DNA of 64,000 nt from Gelatiniphilus marinus (GTDB taxonomy: Bacteria; Bacteroidota; Bacteroidia; Flavobacteriales; Flavobacteriaceae). The translations under genes and the position numbers were made by a program. The stretch lies in the NCBI RefSeq assembly GCF_042678305.1, contig NZ_JBHUDT010000007.1. One strand, written 5' to 3'. How positions within the stretch are numbered: the first letter of the stretch is position 1; each line of letters opens with the position of its first letter. Under the pieces are notes generated by a model, which was given only the letters and a program-made list of their open reading frames with translations, did no database searches and was not told the DNA's origin. Of the stretch, positions 1 to 9,089 are shown piece after piece.

Positions 1-1
1 A

Positions 2-457
2 GAATCTATAAATGTGCCTTTCATTATAAAATGGCCAAAGAAAATTAAAGCAAATCAAAAAAGCGATTTAATAGTTAGTGCCACCGATATTATGCCAACA
101 CTGTTAAATTTAGTAGAAGCAACAGATGGTATTCCAACTAATTTAGATGGTCAAGATTTATCATCAATCCTTTTAAAGGACCAAGGCGACAAGCCCACAT
201 CGGCACTGTATTATTTTATTTTAGAAGGCCAACCACAATCGGGGCACCGCGGTATTAGAACCCACAAATATACTTACGTAATTACCATAGATAGTAATAA
301 TGTGGAACGCAAGTTTTTATACAATAACGAAAACGACCCATATCAATTAACCAACCTAATTGGTAAAGATGATGCCAATGAAAAAAGATTGCACGCAGAA
401 TTACTTAAAAACTTAAAGGAAAAGAAGGATCCTTGGTTAGATAAATACCAAAAATAA
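2..457 (+). CDS. S1-family sulfatase, C-terminal part (5' end outside window)
   Basis: The reading frame is open from the first bases of the window, so the gene begins upstream; GTG at 14 is internal (Val), not a start. The visible part begins with ESINVPFIIKWP, the segment found in S1 sulfatases shortly before the C-terminal subdomain. It continues with DIMPTLLNL, a GHRGIRTHKYTYV stretch typical of the family C-terminal strands, and a DPYQLTNL motif. The catalytic Cys/Ser motif lies outside the window. It would remove sulfate esters from a glycan in the periplasm or outside the cell. It sits 7 nt before a lipoprotein gene and is the first visible gene of a sulfatase/lyase locus. Substrate cannot be told. 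Confidence 0.9.
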   Translation, partial: ESINVPFIIKWPKKIKANQKSDLIVSATDIMPTLLNLVEATDGIPTNLDGQDLSSILLKDQGDKPTSALYYFILEGQPQSGHRGIRTHKYTYVITIDSNNVERKFLYNNENDPYQLTNLIGKDDANEKRLHAELLKNLKEKKDPWLDKYQK

Positions 458-464
458 TTAAATA

Positions 465-1250
465 ATGAAATTGAGTGTATTTCATTTTTTTTCTAGTATA
501 GACAAATCATTTATAGCTATTAAATTATGCACTCTAATAGTATTTGTATTACTTTTTGCTGGCAGTTGTATAAAAAAGGGTAATTCGGCAACCGCTTATA
601 AAAGCAATTTTAATACCACAACTACAAGTTCTATAGACGCAACAGAATATTGGTCCAAAAATCCACAAGATTGGCAAATTTCAAGCCACGGAATAGAATG
701 TTTGGTAAGTAACGAATCTCGAAAAATCCAATTGTTAACAAGACAATTGGGAACACAAGAGGGCAATTTGGAAATGACGGTACGGTTAGGTTTTTATAAC
801 AACAAAATTTCTAGTTTAAATAATAATTGGGCGGGTTTTAATTTGGGGTCGAAAGACAGGGTATTAAATTTTAATAACAAAACAGAATATAAACAAGGCA
901 TAAATATTGGTGTGTGTACAAATGGATCGTTGTTTATCGGTGCTCCAAGTCCAAATCATAAAAACGAAAATATTGTTGCGGCCTTAAAAAAAGGTATCGA
1001 TTTAAACGTGTTAATATCAAAAGAAACAAATGGTTATGCCATCAATTTTTCAGTGCTCGAAATAGAAAAGGGTGAGGTTTTGGGGCATATTTCAAAAAAA
1101 AATATAACATCGGATAAATTTATTGGAAACCTGGAATTGGTAAGTAATTTTGTAACTGGCAAACCCAACAAGGTAAACCCGACAAAAAGCGTTTGGTTTA
1201 AAGATTGGGAAATTAAGGGAACCAAAGTTGTTAGGTTAAAAGATAAATAA
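465..1250 (+). CDS. Lipoprotein of unknown function, probable beta-sandwich
   Basis: A 261-residue protein with a long N-terminal hydrophobic stretch (about residues 20-34) ending in a lipobox LFAGSC, so it should be a lipid-anchored envelope protein. The rest is rich in Asn and beta-type sequence, with WAGFNLGSKD and a NIGVCTNGSLFIG segment, which looks like a concanavalin/LamG-type jelly roll, as found attached to secreted hydrolases. No catalytic motif is recognised. It follows the sulfatase by 7 nt and precedes the PL8 lyase by 72 nt in the same orientation, so a role in binding or presenting the same glycan is a reasonable inference only. Confidence 0.75.
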   Translation: MKLSVFHFFSSIDKSFIAIKLCTLIVFVLLFAGSCIKKGNSATAYKSNFNTTTTSSIDATEYWSKNPQDWQISSHGIECLVSNESRKIQLLTRQLGTQEGNLEMTVRLGFYNNKISSLNNNWAGFNLGSKDRVLNFNNKTEYKQGINIGVCTNGSLFIGAPSPNHKNENIVAALKKGIDLNVLISKETNGYAINFSVLEIEKGEVLGHISKKNITSDKFIGNLELVSNFVTGKPNKVNPTKSVWFKDWEIKGTKVVRLKDK

Positions 1251-1322
1251 ATCTGAATTTAAAGCTTCAGGAATGGTAAAAAAAGCTTAAATATTTAGTT
1301 TAATAAAAAAAAAGACGGGCAA

Positions 1323-4300
1323 ATGGCAAAATTAAAATGCTTTTCAAATAAAATAAAATCAATTCTGTTTTTAATGGGGCTGTTTATAAATGTAAGTTAT
1401 GCACAAGATAATAAACCTGCTGTGGAATCTTTTGAAGATGAAAAGGTTTTAAATCAATACAAAGCATCAAACAGTAATTTATCGACAAGCGATGCCCATT
1501 TTAAATTTGGTAATAAAGCGCTGCAATGGACTTGGGCAGACAAAGCTTCGTTTGAAACCTCAAACTTTAAATTTTTAACACAAGATGAAAGCCCGCTAGC
1601 TTACGGCGACCATTTTCCTGCAAGCCCAACACTGCAAATGGACATTTATAACCAAAAACCTCAAAACGAAACCATTACCATTTCTTATGAAAAAGCTGGA
1701 AAAAAAGAAGTTTGGTTCGATATTACATTAAACTTTAAAGGCTGGCGCACCATTTGGGTACCTTTTTACGAAATGCAAGGTAATGCGCCAAAAAAAGGAG
1801 CTGCTGTAAATTACGATGTATTTAAAATTTCAACAAGCTCAAAAAGCGGCACCTTATTTTTTGACGATATTATTTTTTCGCAATATCAGGATGACAGGCA
1901 CCAATACCCCGATGAAATTGTACCCTTCATAAAATCGAATTTAGATTTAGGCAAAGACCATTGGATGCCCTTAATAAGCAACTACAACCGCATTAAAAAC
2001 CTTGAGGCTAAACCCATTTCTATGGCCATCCGGTTAGATTTAAAAAAGTTTGAACAGCTTATTGATGCAGATTTAACCATCGCAAAAAAATATAAGGTTT
2101 ACATAAATTCGCTACGAGAAATGTATGCCGAATTACATTTAAAAGATAACGGTAAAACCGTTACAGGACCCCCGTTAACCTTTAATAGAAAACAATCGTT
2201 TTACGATAAAAACCAACAAGGTGCCAATAGATACAACGATGTAAAAAGCTTGGGTAAAGTATTAAAAAAACTAGCTAATTTTCACGATAGGGCAAACCCA
2301 ACTGAAAAGGCTGAAATAGAAAGCATGTTTTTAACCGGAACAAAATATTTTTTAGACCAAGGTTGGCAAGCAGGTTCTAACGGTGGCACGAGGCACCACA
2401 TAGGTTACAACGTTCGCGAAATTACCGAGGCCTTTTTTACCATGCGCCAATTTTTGTACAACAATGGCTTATTGCAAGAGGTTGGTAGCAGTTTGCATTG
2501 GTTGTTTAATTTAGGAATGTTGCTAGACGATGAGAGCAAATTCCATGTAAATATCGATTATTTAAACACCCAATCGTATTACCATTTAATGCTTATTTTT
2601 TTACTGGAATCTCAAGAAAAACAAGCCGCTTTATTACGGGCGTACTCAAAATACATGTCTATTACCTTGGCGCAACAAAACGAAGAATGGGGTTTTAAGG
2701 TAGATGGAACGGCGTGGCACCACAACGGGCATTATCCTGCCTATGGCATAGGGGCATTTCAAACCGTGCCAAAAGTAATAAACACATTAGCCAGAACACG
2801 ATTTAGAATAGGAACTCAAGGACATAAAAATTTTAAAAAGGCATTTTTAGCGTCCAGAATTTATAGTCAGAAATTCGATTGGGGATTCGGAAATGCTGGC
2901 AGGCACCCATTAGACGGCAACAGTATAAAATCTTTAAAAGAACAGTTTTTGTTGATGGCCAATGCAGGAGATCCAACAGGAATGTCTAAAATAGACAAAG
3001 AGGTGGCTGCAGCATATTTAAGGCTTTGGGGAAAAGACGATATATTAAATACTACATTGTTTACCCAAGTTCACGGTATAAACCAAGAAGAACTCTCTGG
3101 TTTTTATACATTCCCTTACGCTGCCACTGCAGTAAAAAGAGAAAAAGATTGGGCCGCCATTATTAAGGGTTACAGCAAATATGTTTGGGCCTCCGAAATT
3201 TACGTCGCATCAAACAGGTACGGTAGGTATCCGGCCAACGGGACTATTCAATTATTAAATAGTAAAGGCGAAATAGGCAGCGGATTTAAACAAGAAGGTT
3301 GGGACTGGAACCGCTATCCGGGAGCAACTATTATTTATTTACCACTTGAAGAATTAGAAGCAAAAATGCCCTTAATTATGTTTCGGTCTAACGAATCTTT
3401 TGCCGGTACCGCAACATTAAATGGCAACGGTATTTTTGGAATGGTTTTAAACGAAGGCAAAGGGTCCAACGCCGATGGTCCAGAGACAAAAGTTGGTTTT
3501 CCCGGAAAACTAAAAGCAAAGAAATCTGTATTCTCTTTTGGCGATAAATTAATCTGTATTGGCACCAATATTTCTAGTGTTGATACTGAAAATGCAACAC
3601 AAACCAATTTGTTCCAAACGTTTTTAAAAGATAAAAAGGATGCTATTTACACAGCTTCAAAAAAAATAACCAAGTTTCCTTTTCAGGGTGAATTAGCTAA
3701 AAACCCCGAAGCTAAAAACTGGATTATCGACCCTTACGGAAACGCCTATCACATGCTATCGAACAACACGATTCATTTTAAAAAGGAAAAACAACATTCA
3801 TATCACAACAAATATTCTGTGAATACCGGTAAAATGAATCCGAAGGGAAAAGGGGCAAAAGAAACCCAAGGCAATTTTGCATCGGCATGGATTGACCACG
3901 GATTTGCACCAAAAAATGCCAATTACCAATATGTTGTTTACCCTTTTAACAACGAAGCTGAAATACATAATTTTGATAAACGTGTAGAAAACGATAAATC
4001 CTTCAACATCTTAAAAGCCGATAGTGTGGCGCATATTGTAAAGGATTTAAAAACCAATACCACCGGATACGTTGTTTTTAAGGCCGATGAAAATTTACAA
4101 CACGGCATTTTAAAAACAGCCTCTAAACCGGTGTTGGTCATGGCAAAAAAGGAAGGCGTACAGCAAGCCACATTAAGCGTTGTGCAACCCGATTTAAACT
4201 TTCCGGAGCACAAAAAAGGGAAATTTAAAAATTACAGCCAGCCCCTAAAATTTACCATAACGGTTAACGGAAAGTGGTCTGCAGCAATAACAGATAATGT

Positions 4301-4391
4301 GCTTTCGGTTGAAAACACTTTAAACGAAACGCTTATTACTTTAGAGTTAAAAGATGGTTTGTCGCACGAAATCAAACTGCTTAAAATTTAA
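1323..4391 (+). CDS. Polysaccharide lyase family 8, chondroitin sulfate ABC lyase-like
   Basis: A 1022-residue secreted protein with signal peptide (cleavage after VSYAQ), almost exactly the length of Proteus vulgaris chondroitinase ABC I. The N-terminal quarter resembles the lyase N-terminal jelly roll (FKGWRTIWVPFYEM, ending at FFDDIIFSQ). The alpha/alpha toroid follows and carries HHNGHYPAYG, where His467 and Tyr474 have the same 7-residue spacing as the catalytic His and Tyr of PL8 enzymes. Arg527 in GNAGRHP sits at the expected distance. The C-terminal half is the beta-sandwich region of PL8. It should beta-eliminate uronate-containing glycosaminoglycan (chondroitin, dermatan or hyaluronan type), giving 4,5-unsaturated uronates. 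Endo or exo mode and sulfation preference cannot be read from sequence. Confidence 0.9.
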   Translation: MAKLKCFSNKIKSILFLMGLFINVSYAQDNKPAVESFEDEKVLNQYKASNSNLSTSDAHFKFGNKALQWTWADKASFETSNFKFLTQDESPLAYGDHFPASPTLQMDIYNQKPQNETITISYEKAGKKEVWFDITLNFKGWRTIWVPFYEMQGNAPKKGAAVNYDVFKISTSSKSGTLFFDDIIFSQYQDDRHQYPDEIVPFIKSNLDLGKDHWMPLISNYNRIKNLEAKPISMAIRLDLKKFEQLIDADLTIAKKYKVYINSLREMYAELHLKDNGKTVTGPPLTFNRKQSFYDKNQQGANRYNDVKSLGKVLKKLANFHDRANPTEKAEIESMFLTGTKYFLDQGWQAGSNGGTRHHIGYNVREITEAFFTMRQFLYNNGLLQEVGSSLHWLFNLGMLLDDESKFHVNIDYLNTQSYYHLMLIFLLESQEKQAALLRAYSKYMSITLAQQNEEWGFKVDGTAWHHNGHYPAYGIGAFQTVPKVINTLARTRFRIGTQGHKNFKKAFLASRIYSQKFDWGFGNAGRHPLDGNSIKSLKEQFLLMANAGDPTGMSKIDKEVAAAYLRLWGKDDILNTTLFTQVHGINQEELSGFYTFPYAATAVKREKDWAAIIKGYSKYVWASEIYVASNRYGRYPANGTIQLLNSKGEIGSGFKQEGWDWNRYPGATIIYLPLEELEAKMPLIMFRSNESFAGTATLNGNGIFGMVLNEGKGSNADGPETKVGFPGKLKAKKSVFSFGDKLICIGTNISSVDTENATQTNLFQTFLKDKKDAIYTASKKITKFPFQGELAKNPEAKNWIIDPYGNAYHMLSNNTIHFKKEKQHSYHNKYSVNTGKMNPKGKGAKETQGNFASAWIDHGFAPKNANYQYVVYPFNNEAEIHNFDKRVENDKSFNILKADSVAHIVKDLKTNTTGYVVFKADENLQHGILKTASKPVLVMAKKEGVQQATLSVVQPDLNFPEHKKGKFKNYSQPLKFTITVNGKWSAAITDNVLSVENTLNETLITLELKDGLSHEIKLLKI

Positions 4392-4409
4392 GTTTTACTA
4401 AGTTTCATT

Positions 4410-6029
4410 ATGATTGATAAAGTGGTTTTCAAAAGAAGTTTTTTGCTGTGTTTTTTTGCAATCTTCAATGTTTTTGCCCAAGAAGCAGCCATTTGGAAAA
4501 AGTTTAAAGACGAAATATCCAACCCTGAAATCCCCAAACTTTTCAATTATTCTTACGCGGGCTATAAACTTGGAGAAACAGGTATTCCTAAAAAGCACAA
4601 GCATTTAAAAGTTTTTAATGTGATGGATTTTGGTGCCCTTCCCAACGATTCCATTTCCGATCAAAAAGCCATTCAATCGGCCATTGATGCTGCAAAAAAA
4701 AATAAGGGCGGTGTGGTGTTTTTTCCCAAAGGCGAATTTTTGGTAAACGTAAACCCAACCAAAACCAATCCCATCGAAATAACGGCTTCAAACATTGTAT
4801 TAAAAGGGAGCGGTATGGGAAAAAACGGTACGGTTATCCAGATGAAAAACCACACTTTGCGTCGCTACCCCGACGAACCGGAATGGAAAGTGAGTTATAT
4901 GTTTAATTTTTTTCCGAAAAGGAAAGCTGATGCTACAACAAACATTATAAAACAGGCAAACGCGGGCGATGTTGTAATTGAAGTAGAAAATGTAAAATTA
5001 TTTAAAAATGCAAAATACCTTCAATTAGAAATGCCTTATAATTTGGATGCAGCCAAAGAAGCCTTACAAGGTAAAAATCCACGGCCGCATTGGGAAAAAA
5101 TAAAAGAAAAAGGCGTTACGTTTATTGAAAACCACGCCATAAAAAGTATTTCAGGTAATAAAATCACTCTAAAAGACCCATTAGTAAATTTTATTAATAC
5201 CAATTACAATTGGCAGGCAAAACCATTTTATCCGTTGGAAAATGTTGGCGTTGAAAACATTTTTTTTAAGGCAAATTTCAAGGATAAATTCGTACATCAC
5301 AAAGATTATATTCACGACAATGCGTGGTCCATTATTGCCATGAACCGTGTTGCAAATTCTTGGGTTACAAAATGCAGGTTCAGCAATGTTACTGGTGCTG
5401 TTTCCATAAATAATGGCTATGCATCGTCTATTTTACAGCTTTTGGTCCAGGGCAATAGCGGGCACAAATTAACCAACGTTACGCAATCTACTAGGGTGCT
5501 CACGGGTTTGATAAACGATGCCTCCAATTACGGGCAGTTTCACGGGGCAGCCATGTCGCATAAAACTTCGGGTTCGGTAATTTGGCGAGTAAAAACCCCA
5601 AAACAAGGATGGGACTCGCATGCCGATATTCCCATAAATAATTTGGTCGATTTATATGAAGGCTCTAAAATGACCAACCACGGCGGATTTTACAAAAACG
5701 AACCACATCATTTAAAAGGCTTAACGTTATGGAACTATAAAAGAGTGGGCAACACCACTAAAGATTACGATTTTTGGAGCCACTCGGGGAAAGGCATGTA
5801 TTGGGGGTTTGCCGTGGTTAATCCAATAGTTGTTGGATTACATGGCTCTAAAACTTCATTAAATGAAAAAAATATTGGATATTTAGAAAGTCTAGGCGCT
5901 AAAGTTTTTCCCGAATCTTTGTACCAAGCGCAACTAAAGCATCGATTGGGGAAAACCCCTAAATGGGTGTGTAAAACCTTAAGGCAATGGCGAAAAACAG
6001 AAAAGAAATGGCTGCAAAACAAACTGTGA
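4410..6029 (+). CDS. Secreted right-handed parallel beta-helix protein, possible lyase
   Basis: A 539-residue protein with signal peptide (FFAIFNVFAQ). VMDFGALPNDSISDQKAIQSAID followed by GGVVFFPKGEF is the hallmark entry of pectate-lyase-3-type beta-helices. The centre has helix-like repeats (NRVANSWVTKCRFSNVTGA). The C-terminal part (WRVKTPKQGWDSHADIPINN, LTLWNYKR) resembles the DUF4955 region seen in Bacteroidota, by memory rather than search. It starts 18 nt after the PL8 gene and ends just before the next sulfatase. Its place among lyases and sulfatases suggests it acts on the same sulfated uronate glycan, but lyase, hydrolase or epimerase activity is not established. Confidence 0.8.
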   Translation: MIDKVVFKRSFLLCFFAIFNVFAQEAAIWKKFKDEISNPEIPKLFNYSYAGYKLGETGIPKKHKHLKVFNVMDFGALPNDSISDQKAIQSAIDAAKKNKGGVVFFPKGEFLVNVNPTKTNPIEITASNIVLKGSGMGKNGTVIQMKNHTLRRYPDEPEWKVSYMFNFFPKRKADATTNIIKQANAGDVVIEVENVKLFKNAKYLQLEMPYNLDAAKEALQGKNPRPHWEKIKEKGVTFIENHAIKSISGNKITLKDPLVNFINTNYNWQAKPFYPLENVGVENIFFKANFKDKFVHHKDYIHDNAWSIIAMNRVANSWVTKCRFSNVTGAVSINNGYASSILQLLVQGNSGHKLTNVTQSTRVLTGLINDASNYGQFHGAAMSHKTSGSVIWRVKTPKQGWDSHADIPINNLVDLYEGSKMTNHGGFYKNEPHHLKGLTLWNYKRVGNTTKDYDFWSHSGKGMYWGFAVVNPIVVGLHGSKTSLNEKNIGYLESLGAKVFPESLYQAQLKHRLGKTPKWVCKTLRQWRKTEKKWLQNKL

Positions 6030-6031
6030 AT

Positions 6032-7450
6032 ATGAATAATTTTAAACTGATAGTATGGGTTTGTTTGGGTGTTTTTACAATATCGTTTGGGCAAACTCAA
6101 AACCAACCCAACATTGTTTTGATTATGACCGACCAGCACCAAGCCGAAGCGCTAAGCGTTGCGGGAAACTTAAATTTAAACACACCAAATATAGATAAGT
6201 TGGCAAAAACGGGCATTTATTTTAAAAATGCCTATGTTACGTTTCCGTTGTGCACACCCTCGCGTTCTAGTATGTTTACGGGTAAAATGCCTCACAGTTT
6301 GGGCGTAAACTCGAATGAAAAAGGTGAAAAGGAGATGCAGCCCAAAGATAAGCAAACAGGACTTGGGCATGTTTTAAGACAAGCGGGTTACGATTGCGCC
6401 TACGGCGGAAAATGGCACGCCCACGAAGCTGCTATGGTAGAGGGGAACGGCTTTGAAAAAATAGCCGATTTTGGCGATATACCCCTAGCCGAAAAAAGCA
6501 TCAATTATTTAAAATCCAGAACAACCAAAACGCGACCTTTCTTTTTGGTGGCTTCTTTTGATAATCCGCATAACATCTGCGAATGGGCCAGAAACCAGCC
6601 TTTGCCTTACGGAAATATTCCGCCAGTGCCATTAAGCGAAACCCCAGAGTTGCCAATTAATTTCAAGAAATCTGAAACCTTTCCAGAGGCTTTGCAAATA
6701 GAGCAAAATGCTTCGGTAAAAATCTATCCAACAAAACATTACACCGAAGCCGACTGGCGCCAATACCGACATGCCTATTACCGATTGGTTGAAAAAGTGG
6801 ATAAAGAAATCGGTAAGATTATCGATGCTATTGATGATTTGGGTTTGCGCGACAATACCGTCATCATATTTACCAGCGACCACGGCGATGGCAATGCATC
6901 ACACGGTTGGAACCAAAAAACAGCCCTCTTTCAAGAAAGTATCAAAGTGCCTTTTATCGTTAATTACAAAAACGCTAATACTTCCGAAGAAAAACATAAT
7001 CCAACATTAATTTCCAACGGATTGGATCTTTACCCAACCATTTTAGATTTTGCGAATATTGATATTCCCAACGGCTTTTTAGGCAAAAGCATAAAACCGC
7101 TTATTGCAAAAAACAGCAACTACAAACCGCACGACTATTTGGTGGTTGAAACCAAATTTGAAGGCAAGCACGCACACGGAACCCAGGGTCGGGCAGTAAT
7201 TGGCAACCGTTATAAATACGTGGTTTATAATTGGGGAAAAAACAGGGAGCAATTTTTCGATTTAAAAGAAGACCCTTACGAAATGAATAATTTAATACGT
7301 TCTAAAAATCATATCGAAAATATTGACCAATTTAGGCAAACACTAATTGATTGGTGCAAAAATACCAGCGATACCAAATTCTTGAAAAAAGCCGTAATAC
7401 CTAGTGCTAGTAAAATGCACGCCAGCGAATTATTCGATAAACCTTATTAA
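6032..7450 (+). CDS. S1-family sulfatase, secreted
   Basis: The start at 6032 is preferred over the in-frame ATG at 5987 because it gives a clean signal peptide (MNNFKLIVWVCLGVFTISFGQ) and lies 2 nt after the upstream stop. The protein then has 472 residues. NIVLIMTDQHQ gives the metal-binding Asp pair and CTPSRSS (Cys74) is the formylglycine-maturation motif. GKWHAHE and FTSDHGDG supply further active-site residues. It should hydrolyse a sulfate ester of the target polysaccharide in the periplasm or outside. It needs a formylglycine-generating system that is not visible in this window. Position specificity (2-O, 4-O, 6-O) is unknown. Confidence 0.92.
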   Translation: MNNFKLIVWVCLGVFTISFGQTQNQPNIVLIMTDQHQAEALSVAGNLNLNTPNIDKLAKTGIYFKNAYVTFPLCTPSRSSMFTGKMPHSLGVNSNEKGEKEMQPKDKQTGLGHVLRQAGYDCAYGGKWHAHEAAMVEGNGFEKIADFGDIPLAEKSINYLKSRTTKTRPFFLVASFDNPHNICEWARNQPLPYGNIPPVPLSETPELPINFKKSETFPEALQIEQNASVKIYPTKHYTEADWRQYRHAYYRLVEKVDKEIGKIIDAIDDLGLRDNTVIIFTSDHGDGNASHGWNQKTALFQESIKVPFIVNYKNANTSEEKHNPTLISNGLDLYPTILDFANIDIPNGFLGKSIKPLIAKNSNYKPHDYLVVETKFEGKHAHGTQGRAVIGNRYKYVVYNWGKNREQFFDLKEDPYEMNNLIRSKNHIENIDQFRQTLIDWCKNTSDTKFLKKAVIPSASKMHASELFDKPY

Positions 7451-7465
7451 TTAATACCAAACACC

Positions 7466-9061
7466 ATGACTTTAAAAAAACAATCCTTCTTTATTTACGT
7501 TCTGTTTATTTTTGTTGTTTTAGCCTGTAAAAACAAAACAGCAGAAACAAAAAGCAACAGCGAAACATCAAGCGAAAACAAGCAAAAGCCAAACATTGTT
7601 TTTATTTACACAGACGATTTAGGTTACGGCGATGTTAGTGCTTACGGTGCCACAGAAATTAAAACACCTGCCATAGATGCATTGGCAAAAGAAGGTATTT
7701 TGTTCGATAATGCCTATGCAACCGCAGCAACTTGTACGCCATCCAGATATTCGTTGTTAACAGGAAATTATGCTTGGAGAAAAAAAGGAACAGGCGTTGC
7801 AAAAGGAGACGAAGCCCTGTTAATTGATACAGCCAGAACCACATTGCCAAAACTCTTGCAAACTACAGGCTATAAAACAGGTATAGTGGGGAAATGGCAC
7901 TTAGGTTTAGGTGATAAAAACGGACCAAATTGGAACGGAAAAATAAGCCCTGGCCCTTTAGAGATAGGTTTCGATTATTCGTATTTAATCCCAGCGACCG
8001 GCGATAGGGTACCCTGTGTTTACGTTGAAAACCATTATGTAGTGAATCTAGATCCTAACGATCCCATAACCGTAAACTATAAAGAAAAAGTCGGCGATTG
8101 GCCAACAGGAAAAGAAAACCCGGAGTTGTTAACCATGAAACCTTCTCAAGGCCATAACCATACCATAGTAAATGGAATAAGCAGAATTGGTTACATGACA
8201 GGCGGAAAAGCGGCCCTTTGGGACGACGAAACCATACCTATGGAATTGGTCGATAAATCTAATAAATTCATTAATGAAAATAAAAACCAACCTTTTTTCC
8301 TGTTGCTTTCCACACACGATATCCATGTGCCAAGAGTCGCCAATTCTATGTTTAAAGACAAAAGTGGCTTAGGTCTTAGAGGCGATGTGATTTTACAATT
8401 GGATTGGACGGTTAATGAAATTGTAAAAACACTTAAAGCACAACATTTATTGGAGAATACAATTATAGTCTTTTCTAGTGATAACGGTCCAGTTGTTGAT
8501 GATGGCTACCACGATCAAGCTAGAGAATTGCTAGGAAACCATAAGCCAACAGGCGGCTTGCGAGGCGGAAAATATAGTGCTTATGATGGCGGAAGCAAAA
8601 TTCCTTTAATTATAAGATGGCCAGATGGAAAAGGGCAGGGTACCGTTTCTAGCGCACTTGTAAGTCAGGTCGATTTTTTAAGTTCTTTTGCTGCATTGGC
8701 CGGCATAGAACAAGTAAATAAAGATGTAATTGATAGCCAAAACACACTAGATGTTTTTATGGGTAAGAATAAAACCGGAAGAACAGCATTAATTCAAGAA
8801 AGCTTTAAGGGTCCCATTTCTTATTTGGAAGGCGATTGGAAATATATAGAACCCCTAGATGGCCCAAAACTAGTGCCCTGGGGTCCCGTAATAGAAACTG
8901 GTTTTAAGCCAACCCCCCAGTTATACAACATTAAAAAAGATCCAAACGAGCAAGTAAACCTAGCTCCGGAATTTCCTGAAAAAGTTAAGGAATTGAAAAC
9001 TAAATTGAAAAATTTAAAGAAAGATGGTTATACTAATCAGCATGAAGTAAATTTAAATTGA
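7466..9061 (+). CDS. S1-family sulfatase, lipoprotein
   Basis: A 531-residue arylsulfatase/N-acetylgalactosamine-6-sulfatase-like protein with a lipobox (VVLACKN), so it is probably anchored in a membrane. Motifs: NIVFIYTDDLGYGD (metal Asp residues), TCTPSRYSLLTG with the modified residue at Cys90, GKWHLG, and FSSDNGPV. It lies 15 nt after the previous sulfatase and 28 nt before the next. The three complete sulfatases differ clearly in sequence, which points to several sulfate positions on one glycan rather than recent duplication. Confidence 0.93.
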   Translation: MTLKKQSFFIYVLFIFVVLACKNKTAETKSNSETSSENKQKPNIVFIYTDDLGYGDVSAYGATEIKTPAIDALAKEGILFDNAYATAATCTPSRYSLLTGNYAWRKKGTGVAKGDEALLIDTARTTLPKLLQTTGYKTGIVGKWHLGLGDKNGPNWNGKISPGPLEIGFDYSYLIPATGDRVPCVYVENHYVVNLDPNDPITVNYKEKVGDWPTGKENPELLTMKPSQGHNHTIVNGISRIGYMTGGKAALWDDETIPMELVDKSNKFINENKNQPFFLLLSTHDIHVPRVANSMFKDKSGLGLRGDVILQLDWTVNEIVKTLKAQHLLENTIIVFSSDNGPVVDDGYHDQARELLGNHKPTGGLRGGKYSAYDGGSKIPLIIRWPDGKGQGTVSSALVSQVDFLSSFAALAGIEQVNKDVIDSQNTLDVFMGKNKTGRTALIQESFKGPISYLEGDWKYIEPLDGPKLVPWGPVIETGFKPTPQLYNIKKDPNEQVNLAPEFPEKVKELKTKLKNLKKDGYTNQHEVNLN

Positions 9062-9089
9062 TCCTTTAAACTTAACAAACAAACTAATT

